A stretch of 64,000 nucleotides of DNA, from NCBI GenBank assembly GCA_023392515.1, contig JAEVYX010000017.1, forward strand, positions 8,543 through 72,542, given 5' to 3'. The position numbers were made by a program, and so were the translations under genes. Under the pieces are notes generated by a model. It did no database searches. It saw only the letters and a list, made by a program, of their open reading frames with translations, and was not told the DNA's origin. Each line of letters starts with the position of its first letter. The stretch's first letter is position 1. Of the stretch, positions 7,671 through 17,197 are shown in pieces. The DNA is from Bacillota bacterium. GTDB taxonomy: Bacteria > Bacillota > Clostridia > Christensenellales > Aristaeellaceae.

Positions 7671-9791
7671 CTACTCTCCTTTGTTTTGCGTACGGTAGCG
7701 GCCGGGTGTAATCCCCTCAATGCGCTTGAATGAGCGGATGAAGGAATCTGCTCCAAAGTACCCAACCCGCTGCGAAATCTGCGCCACGGAAAGGGAGGGT
7801 TGGTTGATAAGCAGATCCTTAGCGGCCTTAATGCGCATATGATGGATATAATCCAGAAGGCCGATGGTGGTCGTCTGCTTGAACACGCGGGAGATATAAT
7901 CCACATTCTTGCCCAGCTGATCCGCAATGGCGCTCACGTTAAGCATGGGATTCGGATATTCGTTTTTCACAATTTCCAATATGCTGCGTTTCAGCCGCAT
8001 TTCGGTGGAATCTTCTTCATCGGCGTCGGCGTCGTGTTCGGCTTTGGACTGGTTTTCGCTCAAGGCCTGTATCTGCTCGGTTAACTGCGCCAACAACTGG
8101 CTGGTTTCGGCTGTGGCGCCGCGCAGGCAGGCATGCATCAGCCTGTGCATGGTATGCTCCACGGAGATGTGCATCACCTTGTCCACCGCCTGCGTGGAAT
8201 AAAACAGGATGGATTCACCCTCTGTCGGGTTGCCTGAGGCGATTTGAGCTTCGGTGAGCATGGCAGAGAACACGTCTTCCTTGATGACCGTTTGAGCGTG
8301 GATGGCGCTCATGGCAATCTGACAATCAATAGAGAAGCTGCCGCGCAGCAGATGCAGCCAGTTTGTAAAGGAGGTGCCCAGATAGGCCAGATGTTGCAGT
8401 TCGTTGGTTGGCAGGTTGATGAGAACCAGCAGGGATCTGTCTTGATACAGCGGCAAAATGGTGTAAAACTGTGCTACTACAGTGCTCAGCGAGTCGTGAA
8501 CCTGTGTCATGCTTCGCTGGAAGGCAGTCTCCGCGTCTGCCGTATCGTCTGAAAAGTCAACTACAGTCACGATGCATAGCACCCAAGCGCTGCCCACCAG
8601 GGTTAGCTGCTCCCGCTGCAGGCGCTTTTCCAGCGCGGCCTGGCTGCCCGGTTTGAGCATGTTTTGTATCAGATGCTGATCCTCCATCATTTCCTGCGCA
8701 TAGCGGGCGCGATCCATTCGCATCCGCTTTTCGTCGCTGGCCTCCATGAGCGAAATGCGCAAACGGGTGAATTCATCCACATCCGGGTCATCCGTAACTG
8801 GTTGCGCCAAAGCGTTTAAATAGGCAATAGGCTTGAAGTTATTCACTGTGGTCAAGTAGGTGATAAGAGTGCAAATGAAAAACGAAATTAGCAGCACCAC
8901 ATAGGAAAGGCTGCGTGCGCCGCTGAGGGCACTATTGATATTGGAGAGGGGTACTACACTGAAATAGTAATTGCGCGTGAGCGCGGAGCGTGCAAAGGTG
9001 ACCAGCTGATTATTGTGAATATAATGGCCGCCGTCGCCTCCTGCCTTTGCAAGATCAATTTGCTGGTCGAGGCTGACGGGGGAATAGACAACCTCCCCTT
9101 TTTCATTCAGCATGCCGATCCATTCATTTTCAGAGAGGGAGCTTGCGTCAAATACATCCTGCAGGTAAGAAGTATTTAGGGCAATCATCAGGTTGCAACG
9201 GTCAGCGTCAAAGGCCGATGGGACTGTCTGAATGTAATAGAGAACCTGTGCGCCTCGCTTGTTCAAGGTGAGCAGCCATTGGCTGCGGTAGGAGGCCGAG
9301 AGCATGGAGCGCCAGAGATCATCATTGCCAGGAAGAAGGGCTGAGTCCTCCAGTGTGTAAAGGGCGTCGCCGATTGGCAGCGCGCGCACGGCATCCACAT
9401 AGATGTTGTTTGTAGGCATGTACAAAAAGATGCGCGATACGACGGATGGGTCGGCCGCAAAACTGCTGAGTGTGCTGCGTAGGTTCATTAGCCGCAGCGT
9501 ATCGGCAGCGGTCAGGTCCTGGTACTTCATGCGGCGCAAGCGATTTACATCCGCATTGTTGAGCAGCATGGCGGCAAAGGTACGGTAACGGGCGTACTCA
9601 AAATCCATGGTGCGGCGCATATAGTTGACAGCTGCATCCTGGATATCGTAAATCTCCCGGGTGAGGAGTTCCCGGTTTTTGTATTCCAGGTAGCCAAATA
9701 GAAGGCTGATGGGCAGCACAAAAGCCGCCAGAAAAGAAAGCATGAATTTGCGAAACACAGCACTGTGGAAGAAAGAAAAAGCGTTTTTCAA
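7671..9791 (-). CDS. Membrane-anchored AraC-family transcriptional regulator
   Basis: Senses an external signal and regulates transcription. There is a transmembrane helix near residues 13-33 (FMLSFLAAFVLPISLLFGYL), an extracytoplasmic sensor region of about 260 residues, a second helix (SYVVLLISFFICTLITYL), a cytoplasmic linker and a C-terminal pair of AraC helix-turn-helix motifs (SAIADQLGKNVDYISRVFK and VAQISQRVGYFGADSFIRSF). The frame is open from 9848, but a TTG at 9791 lies eight bases after AAAGGGGG and starts right before the first helix, giving 706 residues. It heads the operon with DUF4432 and GH172 and is divergent from the large glycosidase at 10143, which it may control as well. 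Confidence 0.9.
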   Translation of the reverse strand: MKNAFSFFHSAVFRKFMLSFLAAFVLPISLLFGYLEYKNRELLTREIYDIQDAAVNYMRRTMDFEYARYRTFAAMLLNNADVNRLRRMKYQDLTAADTLRLMNLRSTLSSFAADPSVVSRIFLYMPTNNIYVDAVRALPIGDALYTLEDSALLPGNDDLWRSMLSASYRSQWLLTLNKRGAQVLYYIQTVPSAFDADRCNLMIALNTSYLQDVFDASSLSENEWIGMLNEKGEVVYSPVSLDQQIDLAKAGGDGGHYIHNNQLVTFARSALTRNYYFSVVPLSNINSALSGARSLSYVVLLISFFICTLITYLTTVNNFKPIAYLNALAQPVTDDPDVDEFTRLRISLMEASDEKRMRMDRARYAQEMMEDQHLIQNMLKPGSQAALEKRLQREQLTLVGSAWVLCIVTVVDFSDDTADAETAFQRSMTQVHDSLSTVVAQFYTILPLYQDRSLLVLINLPTNELQHLAYLGTSFTNWLHLLRGSFSIDCQIAMSAIHAQTVIKEDVFSAMLTEAQIASGNPTEGESILFYSTQAVDKVMHISVEHTMHRLMHACLRGATAETSQLLAQLTEQIQALSENQSKAEHDADADEEDSTEMRLKRSILEIVKNEYPNPMLNVSAIADQLGKNVDYISRVFKQTTTIGLLDYIHHMRIKAAKDLLINQPSLSVAQISQRVGYFGADSFIRSFKRIEGITPGRYRTQNKGE

Positions 9792-9859
9792 ACGTACTGC
9801 CCCCTTTACCGTGGGCACGGCATCCAGGCGAGCCGCAGCTTTCCCCATTGCGGGCTGGA

Positions 9860-9881
9860 CGGCTGCCTGTACAGGCAGCCG
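9860..9881. repeat. 22-bp perfect palindrome in the AraC-gene leader
   Basis: Two 11-base arms meet with no spacer around CCTGTACAGG. In the minus-strand transcript it lies 69-90 bases upstream of the TTG start, so it could be an operator or an RNA hairpin. Confidence 0.6.
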
Positions 9882-10082
9882 CCGTGGTTTTGCCGTTGGG
9901 CCTGATAGAATGCCGTTCGAGCTTGTATTCTATACAAATTATACACAATTATGTCCTTTCAGGCCATAGACGAAATCCTTCATACATACCGCATGGGGCA
10001 CAAATCTCTGAAATCGTCGATGGAGGACGGAAACTGCTTGCTTTAATGGCTGAAACTGGCGATGGCATGCGGCCATATTTGT

Positions 10083-10112
10083 TTGACACCCGCCCTAGAG
10101 TCTGGCTATGCT
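10083..10112 (+). promoter_or_regulatory. Sigma-A-type promoter for the large glycosidase
   Basis: A consensus TTGACA at 10083-10088, an 18-base spacer and TATGCT at 10107-10112, followed about 20 bases later by GGGAGGA and the ATG at 10143. Confidence 0.65.
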
Positions 10113-10142
10113 TTTGATATAGCATAAAAGGGAGGATACGCA

Positions 10143-13100
10143 ATGAAACATGATGTTCGCAATTTCAATCCCATGCCATATGCCCGGCTGCGCAGCTATA
10201 ACGACAGTACGGGTAAGGACATGACTGCCACAAGTATCAGGAAGGATGCCGATGGCGCCATGCTTTGTGCCCCGCTTGGGCAAAAACGTTGGCAAATCGG
10301 CTTTGAATGGGATCAGCCGCGCGATTTGCTGGGCGTCTCAGCAACGTTTGCCGAAGGATCGGTCTTGCCTGAGGACTGGCATGTGGAATACTGGCATTAT
10401 TCCTGGCCAAACGAACAGAAGGATCGCCGGGCAGGCGCGCACAAGGGGTGGCTTTTGACGGACGATGCCTTCCATGGCCGGTGGTTGGCCGCTTATGGCG
10501 AGCAGACGTTGGATGAGAAGGGCTGCAGCGTAGTGTTTGACCATATCGATGTAAACGAGGTGCTTTGCCTTGGCGGAGACTATCCCCAAAACTTGTTTCT
10601 GAGTGACGAGTATAATGCCATGTTCCGCCGCGCGCTCAAGTTCCGCATCGTGTTTGAAGGGGAAAGCGCACCCAGGATCAGCGGCATCCGCCTCACGGGG
10701 GACGCAGAAATTGCGCAGGATACCTGCCTGGTCTATACAAACGCTACCGGCAGGGGTGAAGGCAGATGCGTGGCGGTGGAAGGTATCTGGAACGGCACAC
10801 TTTTTTCTGGGCAGGGCAAGGTTGAAGACTTTGCCAAATTGGCTTACACCCGTACGGTAGGAGCAAAGACCCAAGCCGATGAAACCATGTTGGAATTGCG
10901 TGTGGATGGCACCGGCTTTGCCGTGCGTGCGGAGGATATCCGGCAAGGCGTGTATATGGAAGATTATGATTTGCTGCTGGTGCCTGAGGGCATGGACGGC
11001 GATGCAAGGCAGATTGCCCTCAGGCTCACGGAGGGCAAGTGTTCCATCTTTGACCGGGTGCCGGAACATAAAGAGCAGACCATTGCAAACGCCATGGCGG
11101 AAGTGCCTGAAATGGAAAAGAACATGCAGCCCAAATACGGCCGCTATGTAATCATGGGCTGGGAAGGCGTGCGTCAAAAGTTCGCATTGCGTTTCAATGG
11201 CGATATTTTTGCCAATAAAATCGAACAGAAGGTATCGCAGCGGGATACGGCCAAGACACGCTGGGCCGCCAATGAACTGCATTTCCGCATCGCTACAGGG
11301 GATCCGCCCGATCGTCATCAGCACCATAGCGACACGGAGCAATCTATGCCTGATGCACGCGTACCTATTTATGTGACCCGGTGGCTGGATCGCGAAATCG
11401 AGTATACGCAAACCTCCTTTGCAACCCTTATGGCAACGCAGGATATTCCTGTCCGCGGCGATGAAGATATCATGGCAATGAGCCGCTTCAAAATGCGCAA
11501 CGCTTCCTCGGAGGCACGCGTGGCCAAGCTGTTTGTGGAACTGTATCCCGGTGAACAGCTTTGCCTGGATGGGACTTCCCTGCTGGCCGCCGGGCGCGTA
11601 CGCCCGGGTGATACTTCCACCTATGGCTGGACGGTTCAACCTTATCCGGACCGCTATCTTCGCGCTCAAGTGAACTGTCATGACCGCGGTACGATGCGCA
11701 GTGTGCCCTTTACGGCGGCGGGCGGCACATCGCTTTCCATGCAGCCGCAGTTTGGCTTTGAAGGGTACGATTATAATCCGGTGCGCATGCAGCCCGCTTC
11801 CAGTATCGCCTCGGCCATGCTGTATGAGGTGGAACTCGGACCATATGAAACCCATACGCTGGATATGTTCATTCCTTACCCCTCCCTTTCGGATCGGGAG
11901 GCTATCAACGATGTTGCACGGCGCTCCTTTGAAGAGGAGTATGAACGCGTAACCCGGTTCTGGCTGGCGCTGGCGGGGCGGGGCGCACAGATTGACCTGC
12001 CGGGCGAACCGAAGCTGAATGATTTTGCAAAGGCGGTGCCATGGCATGTAATCCTTACCGCGATGCGGGATCTACGAACTGGGTTCTATATGGTGCCAGC
12101 GGGAACATACGGCTATGGATCCTGCGGAAATGAGGCATCGCTGCAGATTCGCATGCTGGATTATCTGGGTTACCATGACTATGCTGAAAAATATCTGCAT
12201 ACCTTTATTGCCAGTCAGGGGCAAGGCTGCATGGACGGCAACTTCCGCTCCCAGGATGGGGCTCTTGTTGCCAACAATTACGGTGGCTATTCGGACCACA
12301 CGACTTCGCTGTTTGCCTACAACCTTGACCACGGCTACATTCTCAGTTGTCTTGCGGATCATTATCGCCTTACCGGGAACCGGGAATGGCTCATGAATAC
12401 TGCGCCCGTACTGGTCAAGGCATGCAGGTATATTTTTGAGGAGCGCAAGGCGACCATGCTGTTGGACGATCAGGGTGAGAAGGTGAGCTATTATGGGCTG
12501 ATGCCCCACGGGCATCTGGAAGATAATCCCGAATGGCGCTGCTGGTTCGCGGTCAATGCTCACGCCTGCGGCGGTATCCTGCAAGCGGCGCAGGTGCTGT
12601 CAGAGATCGGCCATCCCGAGGCGGTGCACATTATGGCGCAGGCGCAGGCCTATCGAAATGATATCCGAGAATGTGTCACGAGGGCTATGGCCAAATCCCC
12701 GGCGGTGCCAACAGGGAACGGAGGCTATATGCCTCATGTACCCACACAGGCGGAAATCCGCGGGCGTGACTGGGGCTGGTTTCGCGAGGTGGCATACGGT
12801 CCCCTGCACTTGGTGACCGGTCAGGTGCTGGATCCTTATGAAAATATGACTACCTGGATTCTGCGCGATCAGGAGGATAACCTGTTTCTCTCCCGTGATT
12901 ATGGGCGGGCCGTGGATCGGGATAAGTATTGGTTCAGCCGAGGCGGCATGACCATACAATCGAACCTTCTGTTTAACGATCTTATCTATTTGCGAAGGGG
13001 AGAAAGTGCACGGGCCATCCGCGGGTTGTTCAATAACTTTGCGCAAAACCTGTACCGGGATGTAAACTGCTTCAGCGAACATCCGATCACGGACTTTGGC

Positions 13101-13508
13101 AAAGGATTCGGACCGTTTTTTAAAACTCCGGATGAGGCGCAGTTTATCAACAACCTTCGCAACCACCTGATACGCGAGGAGGGGGATGCGCTGTATCTGC
13201 TTCAGGGTGCCGCACAAGGATGGTTTGCTGCCGGGCAAACGCTGCGTTTTGAGCGTATGGCGACATACTTTGGTGTCGTGAGTCTGCACCTGGGCGTTGC
13301 GGAGGATGGCAAAGTTATTGATGTACGGGTGGAAGCAGAGTGGCGCACCGTACCGGGGGAACTGGTGCTGTACCTGCGCACAATTAACGGGGAATCTCCC
13401 AAAGCTGTGCTGCTTAACGGTGCAGAGCTTGGGCTAGAGGCGTATACTGATCAGAAACTAACACTGGCATCCCCCGCACAAGCATTGCATCTGAAAGTTA
13501 ATTACTGA
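10143..13508 (+). CDS. Very large (alpha/alpha)-barrel glycosidase-like protein, family unassigned
   Basis: 1121 residues, no signal peptide. The N-terminal half (about residues 1-600) is beta-rich, with phrases such as WHVEYWHYSWPN, as in carbohydrate-active enzymes with large beta-sandwich domains. The C-terminal half (about 620-1030) has six-hairpin glycosidase features: GSCGNEASLQIRMLDYLGY, GYILSCLADHYRLTGN, WRCWFAVNAHACGGI and WFSRGGMTIQSNLL. I cannot assign a GH family. It is transcribed alone, with its own promoter upstream and a terminator behind, and is divergent from the AraC sensor gene. A role in intracellular breakdown of an imported glycoside is inferred. Confidence 0.75.
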   Translation: MKHDVRNFNPMPYARLRSYNDSTGKDMTATSIRKDADGAMLCAPLGQKRWQIGFEWDQPRDLLGVSATFAEGSVLPEDWHVEYWHYSWPNEQKDRRAGAHKGWLLTDDAFHGRWLAAYGEQTLDEKGCSVVFDHIDVNEVLCLGGDYPQNLFLSDEYNAMFRRALKFRIVFEGESAPRISGIRLTGDAEIAQDTCLVYTNATGRGEGRCVAVEGIWNGTLFSGQGKVEDFAKLAYTRTVGAKTQADETMLELRVDGTGFAVRAEDIRQGVYMEDYDLLLVPEGMDGDARQIALRLTEGKCSIFDRVPEHKEQTIANAMAEVPEMEKNMQPKYGRYVIMGWEGVRQKFALRFNGDIFANKIEQKVSQRDTAKTRWAANELHFRIATGDPPDRHQHHSDTEQSMPDARVPIYVTRWLDREIEYTQTSFATLMATQDIPVRGDEDIMAMSRFKMRNASSEARVAKLFVELYPGEQLCLDGTSLLAAGRVRPGDTSTYGWTVQPYPDRYLRAQVNCHDRGTMRSVPFTAAGGTSLSMQPQFGFEGYDYNPVRMQPASSIASAMLYEVELGPYETHTLDMFIPYPSLSDREAINDVARRSFEEEYERVTRFWLALAGRGAQIDLPGEPKLNDFAKAVPWHVILTAMRDLRTGFYMVPAGTYGYGSCGNEASLQIRMLDYLGYHDYAEKYLHTFIASQGQGCMDGNFRSQDGALVANNYGGYSDHTTSLFAYNLDHGYILSCLADHYRLTGNREWLMNTAPVLVKACRYIFEERKATMLLDDQGEKVSYYGLMPHGHLEDNPEWRCWFAVNAHACGGILQAAQVLSEIGHPEAVHIMAQAQAYRNDIRECVTRAMAKSPAVPTGNGGYMPHVPTQAEIRGRDWGWFREVAYGPLHLVTGQVLDPYENMTTWILRDQEDNLFLSRDYGRAVDRDKYWFSRGGMTIQSNLLFNDLIYLRRGESARAIRGLFNNFAQNLYRDVNCFSEHPITDFGKGFGPFFKTPDEAQFINNLRNHLIREEGDALYLLQGAAQGWFAAGQTLRFERMATYFGVVSLHLGVAEDGKVIDVRVEAEWRTVPGELVLYLRTINGESPKAVLLNGAELGLEAYTDQKLTLASPAQALHLKVNY

Positions 13509-13529
13509 TACACTTCATAAATGCAAGGA

Positions 13530-13564
13530 TGGGCCAAGCGCGAATGCGCAAGGCCCACCCTTTT
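13530..13564 (+). terminator. Rho-independent terminator after the large glycosidase
   Basis: TGGGCC at 13530-13535 pairs with GGCCCA at 13552-13557, with an inner GCGC/GCGC pair, and TTTT follows at 13561. Confidence 0.65.
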
Positions 13565-13636
13565 GCGGTTATTGAAAGCAATCAGCGGTAAATAGAGCAT
13601 ATCCGGCGTGTTGCACGGAATGAGCGGATGGGTAAA

Positions 13637-14782
13637 TCAATCCATTACAAAGCTGGTTTTGAATACACGGCAGCCATGCGCCGGAATCTCAAGCGGGTAA
13701 TGCTCGCTGAAAATGCCGGCCTCCTGCTGTGATAGCAAATCGAATAAGCGCAGCTTGATCCCGGCGGGATAAGGGAGACCCAGGTCGGCAAAGATGCAGT
13801 CAATCTCGGCTTCCTCCTCGCCTAGGTTGGCATATACCAGAACCTGCGTATTATCGCTGAGGTGCCTGATAAAGCTGAAGCAATGCTCCTCTTGACAAAC
13901 GATGTACGGCGCACGGCATTCTATATCCTGATTGATTGCCAGCAGTGCCTTGTTCTGCACAAGGCTGCGGCTGTCTGCATCCATTGAGCGGATGTCTGCG
14001 CCCAGAATCAGCGCAGAACCCATGCATGCCCATAGCACAAACTGGGTTGTGTAGTCCTGTGCGGTACAGGCGGTTTCGGCCTTGTTATTGGGGTCCTCAA
14101 GTCCAACATGGCCTTTCCCAAACATGCCTACGGTGAGCATGTCCATATCGTTAAAGCACGGTGCGGCACTTGCGTAATAGCTGTTCAGCTGGCTGTAAGC
14201 AATAGAAGCCGCGGAGGAGAAGTTATCCAAAATATCATAGGTGGAGCGGTAGCTGTTCGCGCCGACGGAGCGCATCCATTTTTCTGGGGATTCCAGACCC
14301 CAGTTACAAGCGGCAAAAAAAATGTCCCGTCCGCTGGCCCGAAGCGCCATGGCCATGGTCTGGTAGCGCTGGCGGCAATTGGCACTTTTGGGAAAATTAC
14401 AAAAATCATATTTCAGGTAATCAATTTGCCATGATGCAAACTGCTTTGCGTCACTGAACTCATGGTCGAACGAACCGGGAAAGCGCCCGCAGGTGCGAGT
14501 GCCCGCACAGGAGTAAATACCCAGTTTGAACCCCTTGCTGTGCACATAGTCTGCCAGGGGACGGATGCCCATAGGGAACTTTTCCGGGTCTGGCACCAAT
14601 TGGCCGCTGGCATCCCGCTGAGGCAGCATCCAGCCATCATCCATGATGATGTACTCATAGCCTGCGTCCCGGTAGCCCAAGGCTGCCATGGCATCGACTG
14701 TTTCCCGGATAATGGTGTCACTCAAATTCGGGCCGAAGGTGTTCCAGCTATTCCAGCCCATGGGTGGTGTTTTGGCGTACAT
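13637..14782 (-). CDS. Alpha-galactosidase, glycoside hydrolase family 27
   Basis: Removes terminal alpha-galactose from galacto-oligosaccharides, by family. 381 residues, no signal peptide. The family opening TPPMGWNSWNTFG is followed by IIMDDGWM. The nucleophile is D126 in YLKYDFCN and the acid/base is D183 in SYRSTYDI. Cys92 and Cys98 in YSCAGTRTCG are also typical. The C-terminal beta domain is short but present. It is the last gene of a three-gene minus-strand operon after the PHP protein (11-base gap). An alpha-N-acetylgalactosaminidase or beta-arabinopyranosidase activity within GH27 is less likely but possible. Confidence 0.93.
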   Translation of the reverse strand: MYAKTPPMGWNSWNTFGPNLSDTIIRETVDAMAALGYRDAGYEYIIMDDGWMLPQRDASGQLVPDPEKFPMGIRPLADYVHSKGFKLGIYSCAGTRTCGRFPGSFDHEFSDAKQFASWQIDYLKYDFCNFPKSANCRQRYQTMAMALRASGRDIFFAACNWGLESPEKWMRSVGANSYRSTYDILDNFSSAASIAYSQLNSYYASAAPCFNDMDMLTVGMFGKGHVGLEDPNNKAETACTAQDYTTQFVLWACMGSALILGADIRSMDADSRSLVQNKALLAINQDIECRAPYIVCQEEHCFSFIRHLSDNTQVLVYANLGEEEAEIDCIFADLGLPYPAGIKLRLFDLLSQQEAGIFSEHYPLEIPAHGCRVFKTSFVMD

Positions 14783-14793
14783 GGGGTACCTCC

Positions 14794-15693
14794 TTATTTT
14801 TCATCTGTAATGTCCGCAAGGCGGATGGGATTGGTCCAGGCGCTGTTGCCTATTTTGTCAATAAGCTGGCAGCGCACAAATGTCTCACCCTGTTGGGCTG
14901 TCAGGTCATAGACGCTGTGGGTCAGGCCATCGCCTTGACGACAACGGCCTGCTACCCATGAAAGATTGCTGTAGAAGATAATGGTATCGACAGGCGAGCA
15001 TTCGATAGAAATACGTTCGCTCGTTGCGCTTAAACGGTAGATGCGCGGTCCTTGGCTGGCATAAAACCGCCGCTCCTCCAACGCCTGAAGAAGAGACTCC
15101 TGCGTAAGCTCCCGCATCTGTACCATCACGTAGCTTTTGCATTGCTCGCCATCGTAATAATGGGCGTCATCTACGGCGACAAGCGGCAGCGCATGTCCGT
15201 GCGCGGCTGCAATATCCACAATGGAGGAGGAATCTGCTCGCAGGCAGTTGCGCGGTGCAGTGGACATGGAGTTGTAGATCTCTATGGCCGAAACATTGTG
15301 AAGGCCCGATATCGTACCTGTGGAAAGCAATGACCACGCCGGGTGAGCGATAATGGCACGGCCTCCTGCGGTACGGATGCCGTCAATGGCATACTGGGGG
15401 CCAAAACGTGGTTCAAGTTTGGACTCCAACCCCTGCGGCAAACAGATGCCCACGATATGCAGCTCTTCGCTGGGCAGTTCATATGCAAGCTCAATGCCGG
15501 AGAGAATAAGCATATTCTCCCTGCGGTGTGTAGGCATGGCAACGGTGTCATGATCCGTGATAGCGACAAAATCATATCCATGCCTGCGATACAAGGCAAT
15601 TGCCTCCTCTGGCGAAAGGCGGCCGTCACTTACGGTGGTGTGCATATGCAGGTTGCCCTTCCGGAAGGGAATATCCTGGTCGAAGTATTCCAA
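14794..15693 (-). CDS. PHP-domain metal-dependent phosphoesterase
   Basis: Predicted metal phosphohydrolase, 299 residues. The PHP metal-binding motifs are visible: H16 and H18 in GNLHMHTT, D23, and D47-H48 in AITDHDT, with further His in IIAHPAW and VDDAHYY. The frame extends up to 15732, but TTG at 15693 follows AGGAGG by ten bases and lies two bases beyond the stop of the preceding gene, so coupled translation from TTG is likely. The C-terminal 90 residues look like a small beta domain. Its role next to a GH27 enzyme is unknown. Confidence 0.85.
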   Translation of the reverse strand: MEYFDQDIPFRKGNLHMHTTVSDGRLSPEEAIALYRRHGYDFVAITDHDTVAMPTHRRENMLILSGIELAYELPSEELHIVGICLPQGLESKLEPRFGPQYAIDGIRTAGGRAIIAHPAWSLLSTGTISGLHNVSAIEIYNSMSTAPRNCLRADSSSIVDIAAAHGHALPLVAVDDAHYYDGEQCKSYVMVQMRELTQESLLQALEERRFYASQGPRIYRLSATSERISIECSPVDTIIFYSNLSWVAGRCRQGDGLTHSVYDLTAQQGETFVRCQLIDKIGNSAWTNPIRLADITDEK

Positions 15694-15695
15694 GC

Positions 15696-15938
15696 CTATC
15701 GCTCCTCCTGCCGTTTGGGAAACAGTGCGCAACCCAAGGCGCGGTATTCCTCAATCTTCATACGGATCACATGCTTCTCCACGCCCAGCAGAGCGGCCAG
15801 ACAGGAAATGCAGTAAAACTGCGATATGCCACGCCCCAGCAGCCGCCTGGATATAGCTGTTTCGTCCCGGCTAAGGGGCGTGCGGCATGCTTTGCAAAGG
15901 ATACGGGGCAGTTCGCCGCCGCACGTGGGACGCTTCAT
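15696..15938 (-). CDS. Small Cys-rich zinc-ribbon-like protein
   Basis: 80 residues with Cys at 6, 15, 18, 43, 46 and 70. The CKAC and CISC pairs look like a zinc ribbon or treble clef. The middle part has RDETAIS and the end reads KIEEYRALGCALF. I recall similar unnamed small proteins in Clostridia but know no function. It is the first gene of the operon with PHP and GH27, its stop lying two bases before the PHP start, so it is a true gene and not a shadow. Confidence 0.72.
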   Translation of the reverse strand: MKRPTCGGELPRILCKACRTPLSRDETAISRRLLGRGISQFYCISCLAALLGVEKHVIRMKIEEYRALGCALFPKRQEER

Positions 15939-16200
15939 GATCTACCTCCAAGGGCAGCACTTCCATTTGATTATACCTTTGATGTATCCTGGCACAATCC
16001 GCAGTTTCCTACATCGTATCGGGCGTTTTTGACCGGTATGCCCCTGACGGGTAATTGACGATTCATAAGGCGTTAACATCGGAAAGAGGGGATTGAAAAG
16101 CACATCTTGCTTTTTTTACACTGAGCATAGACAGATTAGCCGCTGCACGGGTGAATGGCGCGCAGGTTATGCTGATGTGAAGGGATGGCGTAAGCAAATA

Positions 16201-17094
16201 ATGAAGGAATTACATGGCGCAATAGGGGTTACGGTGACTCCGTTTATGCGGGATTGGCAGATTGACCTGGATACTGTTGCAGCGCAGGCCGAACAACTTG
16301 CGGCAAGCGATATCACAGGGATATTCCCCTGTGCCTCCACGGGGGAGTTTCCTAATTTGAGCATGGAGCAGCAGCGCTCCGTATACGCAGCGACACAGAA
16401 AGCGGTAAATGGCCGGAAGACGCTCATTGCCGGCGCTTGCGCGCCGAATCTTAGGCAGGCTGCCGCCTGCGTTCAAATGGCACAGGATTTATGCTACGAT
16501 GCCTGCGTTGCATGTCCGCCTTACTATTACCCGCTATCTCAGGAAGAGATATACCTTTTTTACCGCGCCCTGGCAAAAGAATCGGCACTGCCGATCATCC
16601 TATATCATGTTCCGTTTTTTACCAGCAGTATCAATATTGAAACGGTGGAACGGCTGATGGAGATTCCTAATATTGCGGGTATCAAGGATTCTTCCGCCAA
16701 CATGAAACGCATAGCACATCTGTGTCAGCTACATACCAAACGGGATGATTTCTTGCTGTATTCCGGTACGGATGATTGCCTGCTGCCTGCGCTTGTAGCC
16801 GGGGTAGATGGCAGTATGACCGCCCTTGGTGCGAGTATGCCCACACTTGTATCCAGAGTCTATAACGAATTTGCACGGGGAGACATCGAGAAGGCCGCTT
16901 GCTACCAAAGGAGGATGATGCCGCTTCTCAAGGCGGCGGATGCACTGCCATTCCCACTGGGCTACAAACTTGTGGCGCAGGCCAGCCTTGGCTTGCCAAT
17001 GACGCAGGCCTATCATCAGATGATGGTTGAAAGTGATGTACAGGCTGCTGGCATGCAAATTGAAGCGCTTGTCAGACAGGCACTTGATTGGTAA
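16201..17094 (+). CDS. Dihydrodipicolinate synthase / N-acetylneuraminate lyase family protein
   Basis: Schiff-base aldolase of 297 residues, cytoplasmic. Y135 (ILYHVP) and the Schiff-base Lys K162 (GIKDSS) match the family's Tyr133/Lys161. The GASTGEF-type pocket reads CASTGEFPNLS. The frame is open from 16093, but the ATG at 16201 gives the family length and the normal start (MKELHGAIGVTVTPF). It is alone on the plus strand between sugar genes, so a sugar-acid aldolase (2-keto-3-deoxy acids or sialic acid) is as likely as lysine synthesis. Confidence 0.88.
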   Translation: MKELHGAIGVTVTPFMRDWQIDLDTVAAQAEQLAASDITGIFPCASTGEFPNLSMEQQRSVYAATQKAVNGRKTLIAGACAPNLRQAAACVQMAQDLCYDACVACPPYYYPLSQEEIYLFYRALAKESALPIILYHVPFFTSSINIETVERLMEIPNIAGIKDSSANMKRIAHLCQLHTKRDDFLLYSGTDDCLLPALVAGVDGSMTALGASMPTLVSRVYNEFARGDIEKAACYQRRMMPLLKAADALPFPLGYKLVAQASLGLPMTQAYHQMMVESDVQAAGMQIEALVRQALDW

Positions 17095-17108
17095 GGGATC
17101 GGTTTAAA

Positions 17109-17134
17109 ATAGACGCAGCCTGAGCTGCGTCTAT
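17109..17134 (-). terminator. Bidirectional terminator between convergent genes
   Basis: A perfect 11-bp stem (17109-17119 with 17124-17134) and a four-base loop. In minus-strand sense it is followed by TTTTAAA, fitting the end of the SH3 gene; in plus sense only ATAT follows. Confidence 0.65.
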
Positions 17135-17197
17135 ATCGGAAATGAAACTTAAATTCATGCAGAGCTTTCTGCAAATAGATGGAAGCTTGCGGCATAT

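Larger units (their letters stand above)
9792..10142. other. Divergent regulatory region between araC-type gene and large glycosidase
   Basis: 351 bases without a convincing gene. It holds a 22-bp palindrome at 9860-9881, an AT-rich stretch near 9928-9955 with a minus-strand TATAAT, and a plus-strand promoter at 10083-10112. This is where an AraC-type regulator would be expected to bind. Confidence 0.6.

Noticed and set aside
10338..12047. 569-codon open frame on the minus strand opposite the large glycosidase
   Set aside because: It mirrors the high-GC third positions of the plus-strand gene, has no ribosome site and no domain; the plus-strand protein has clear enzyme-like segments.
16093..16200. 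N-terminal extension of the DapA-type protein from TTG 16093
   Set aside because: The purine-rich site touches the TTG, and the extra 36 residues have no match to the family; ATG 16201 gives the normal start and length.
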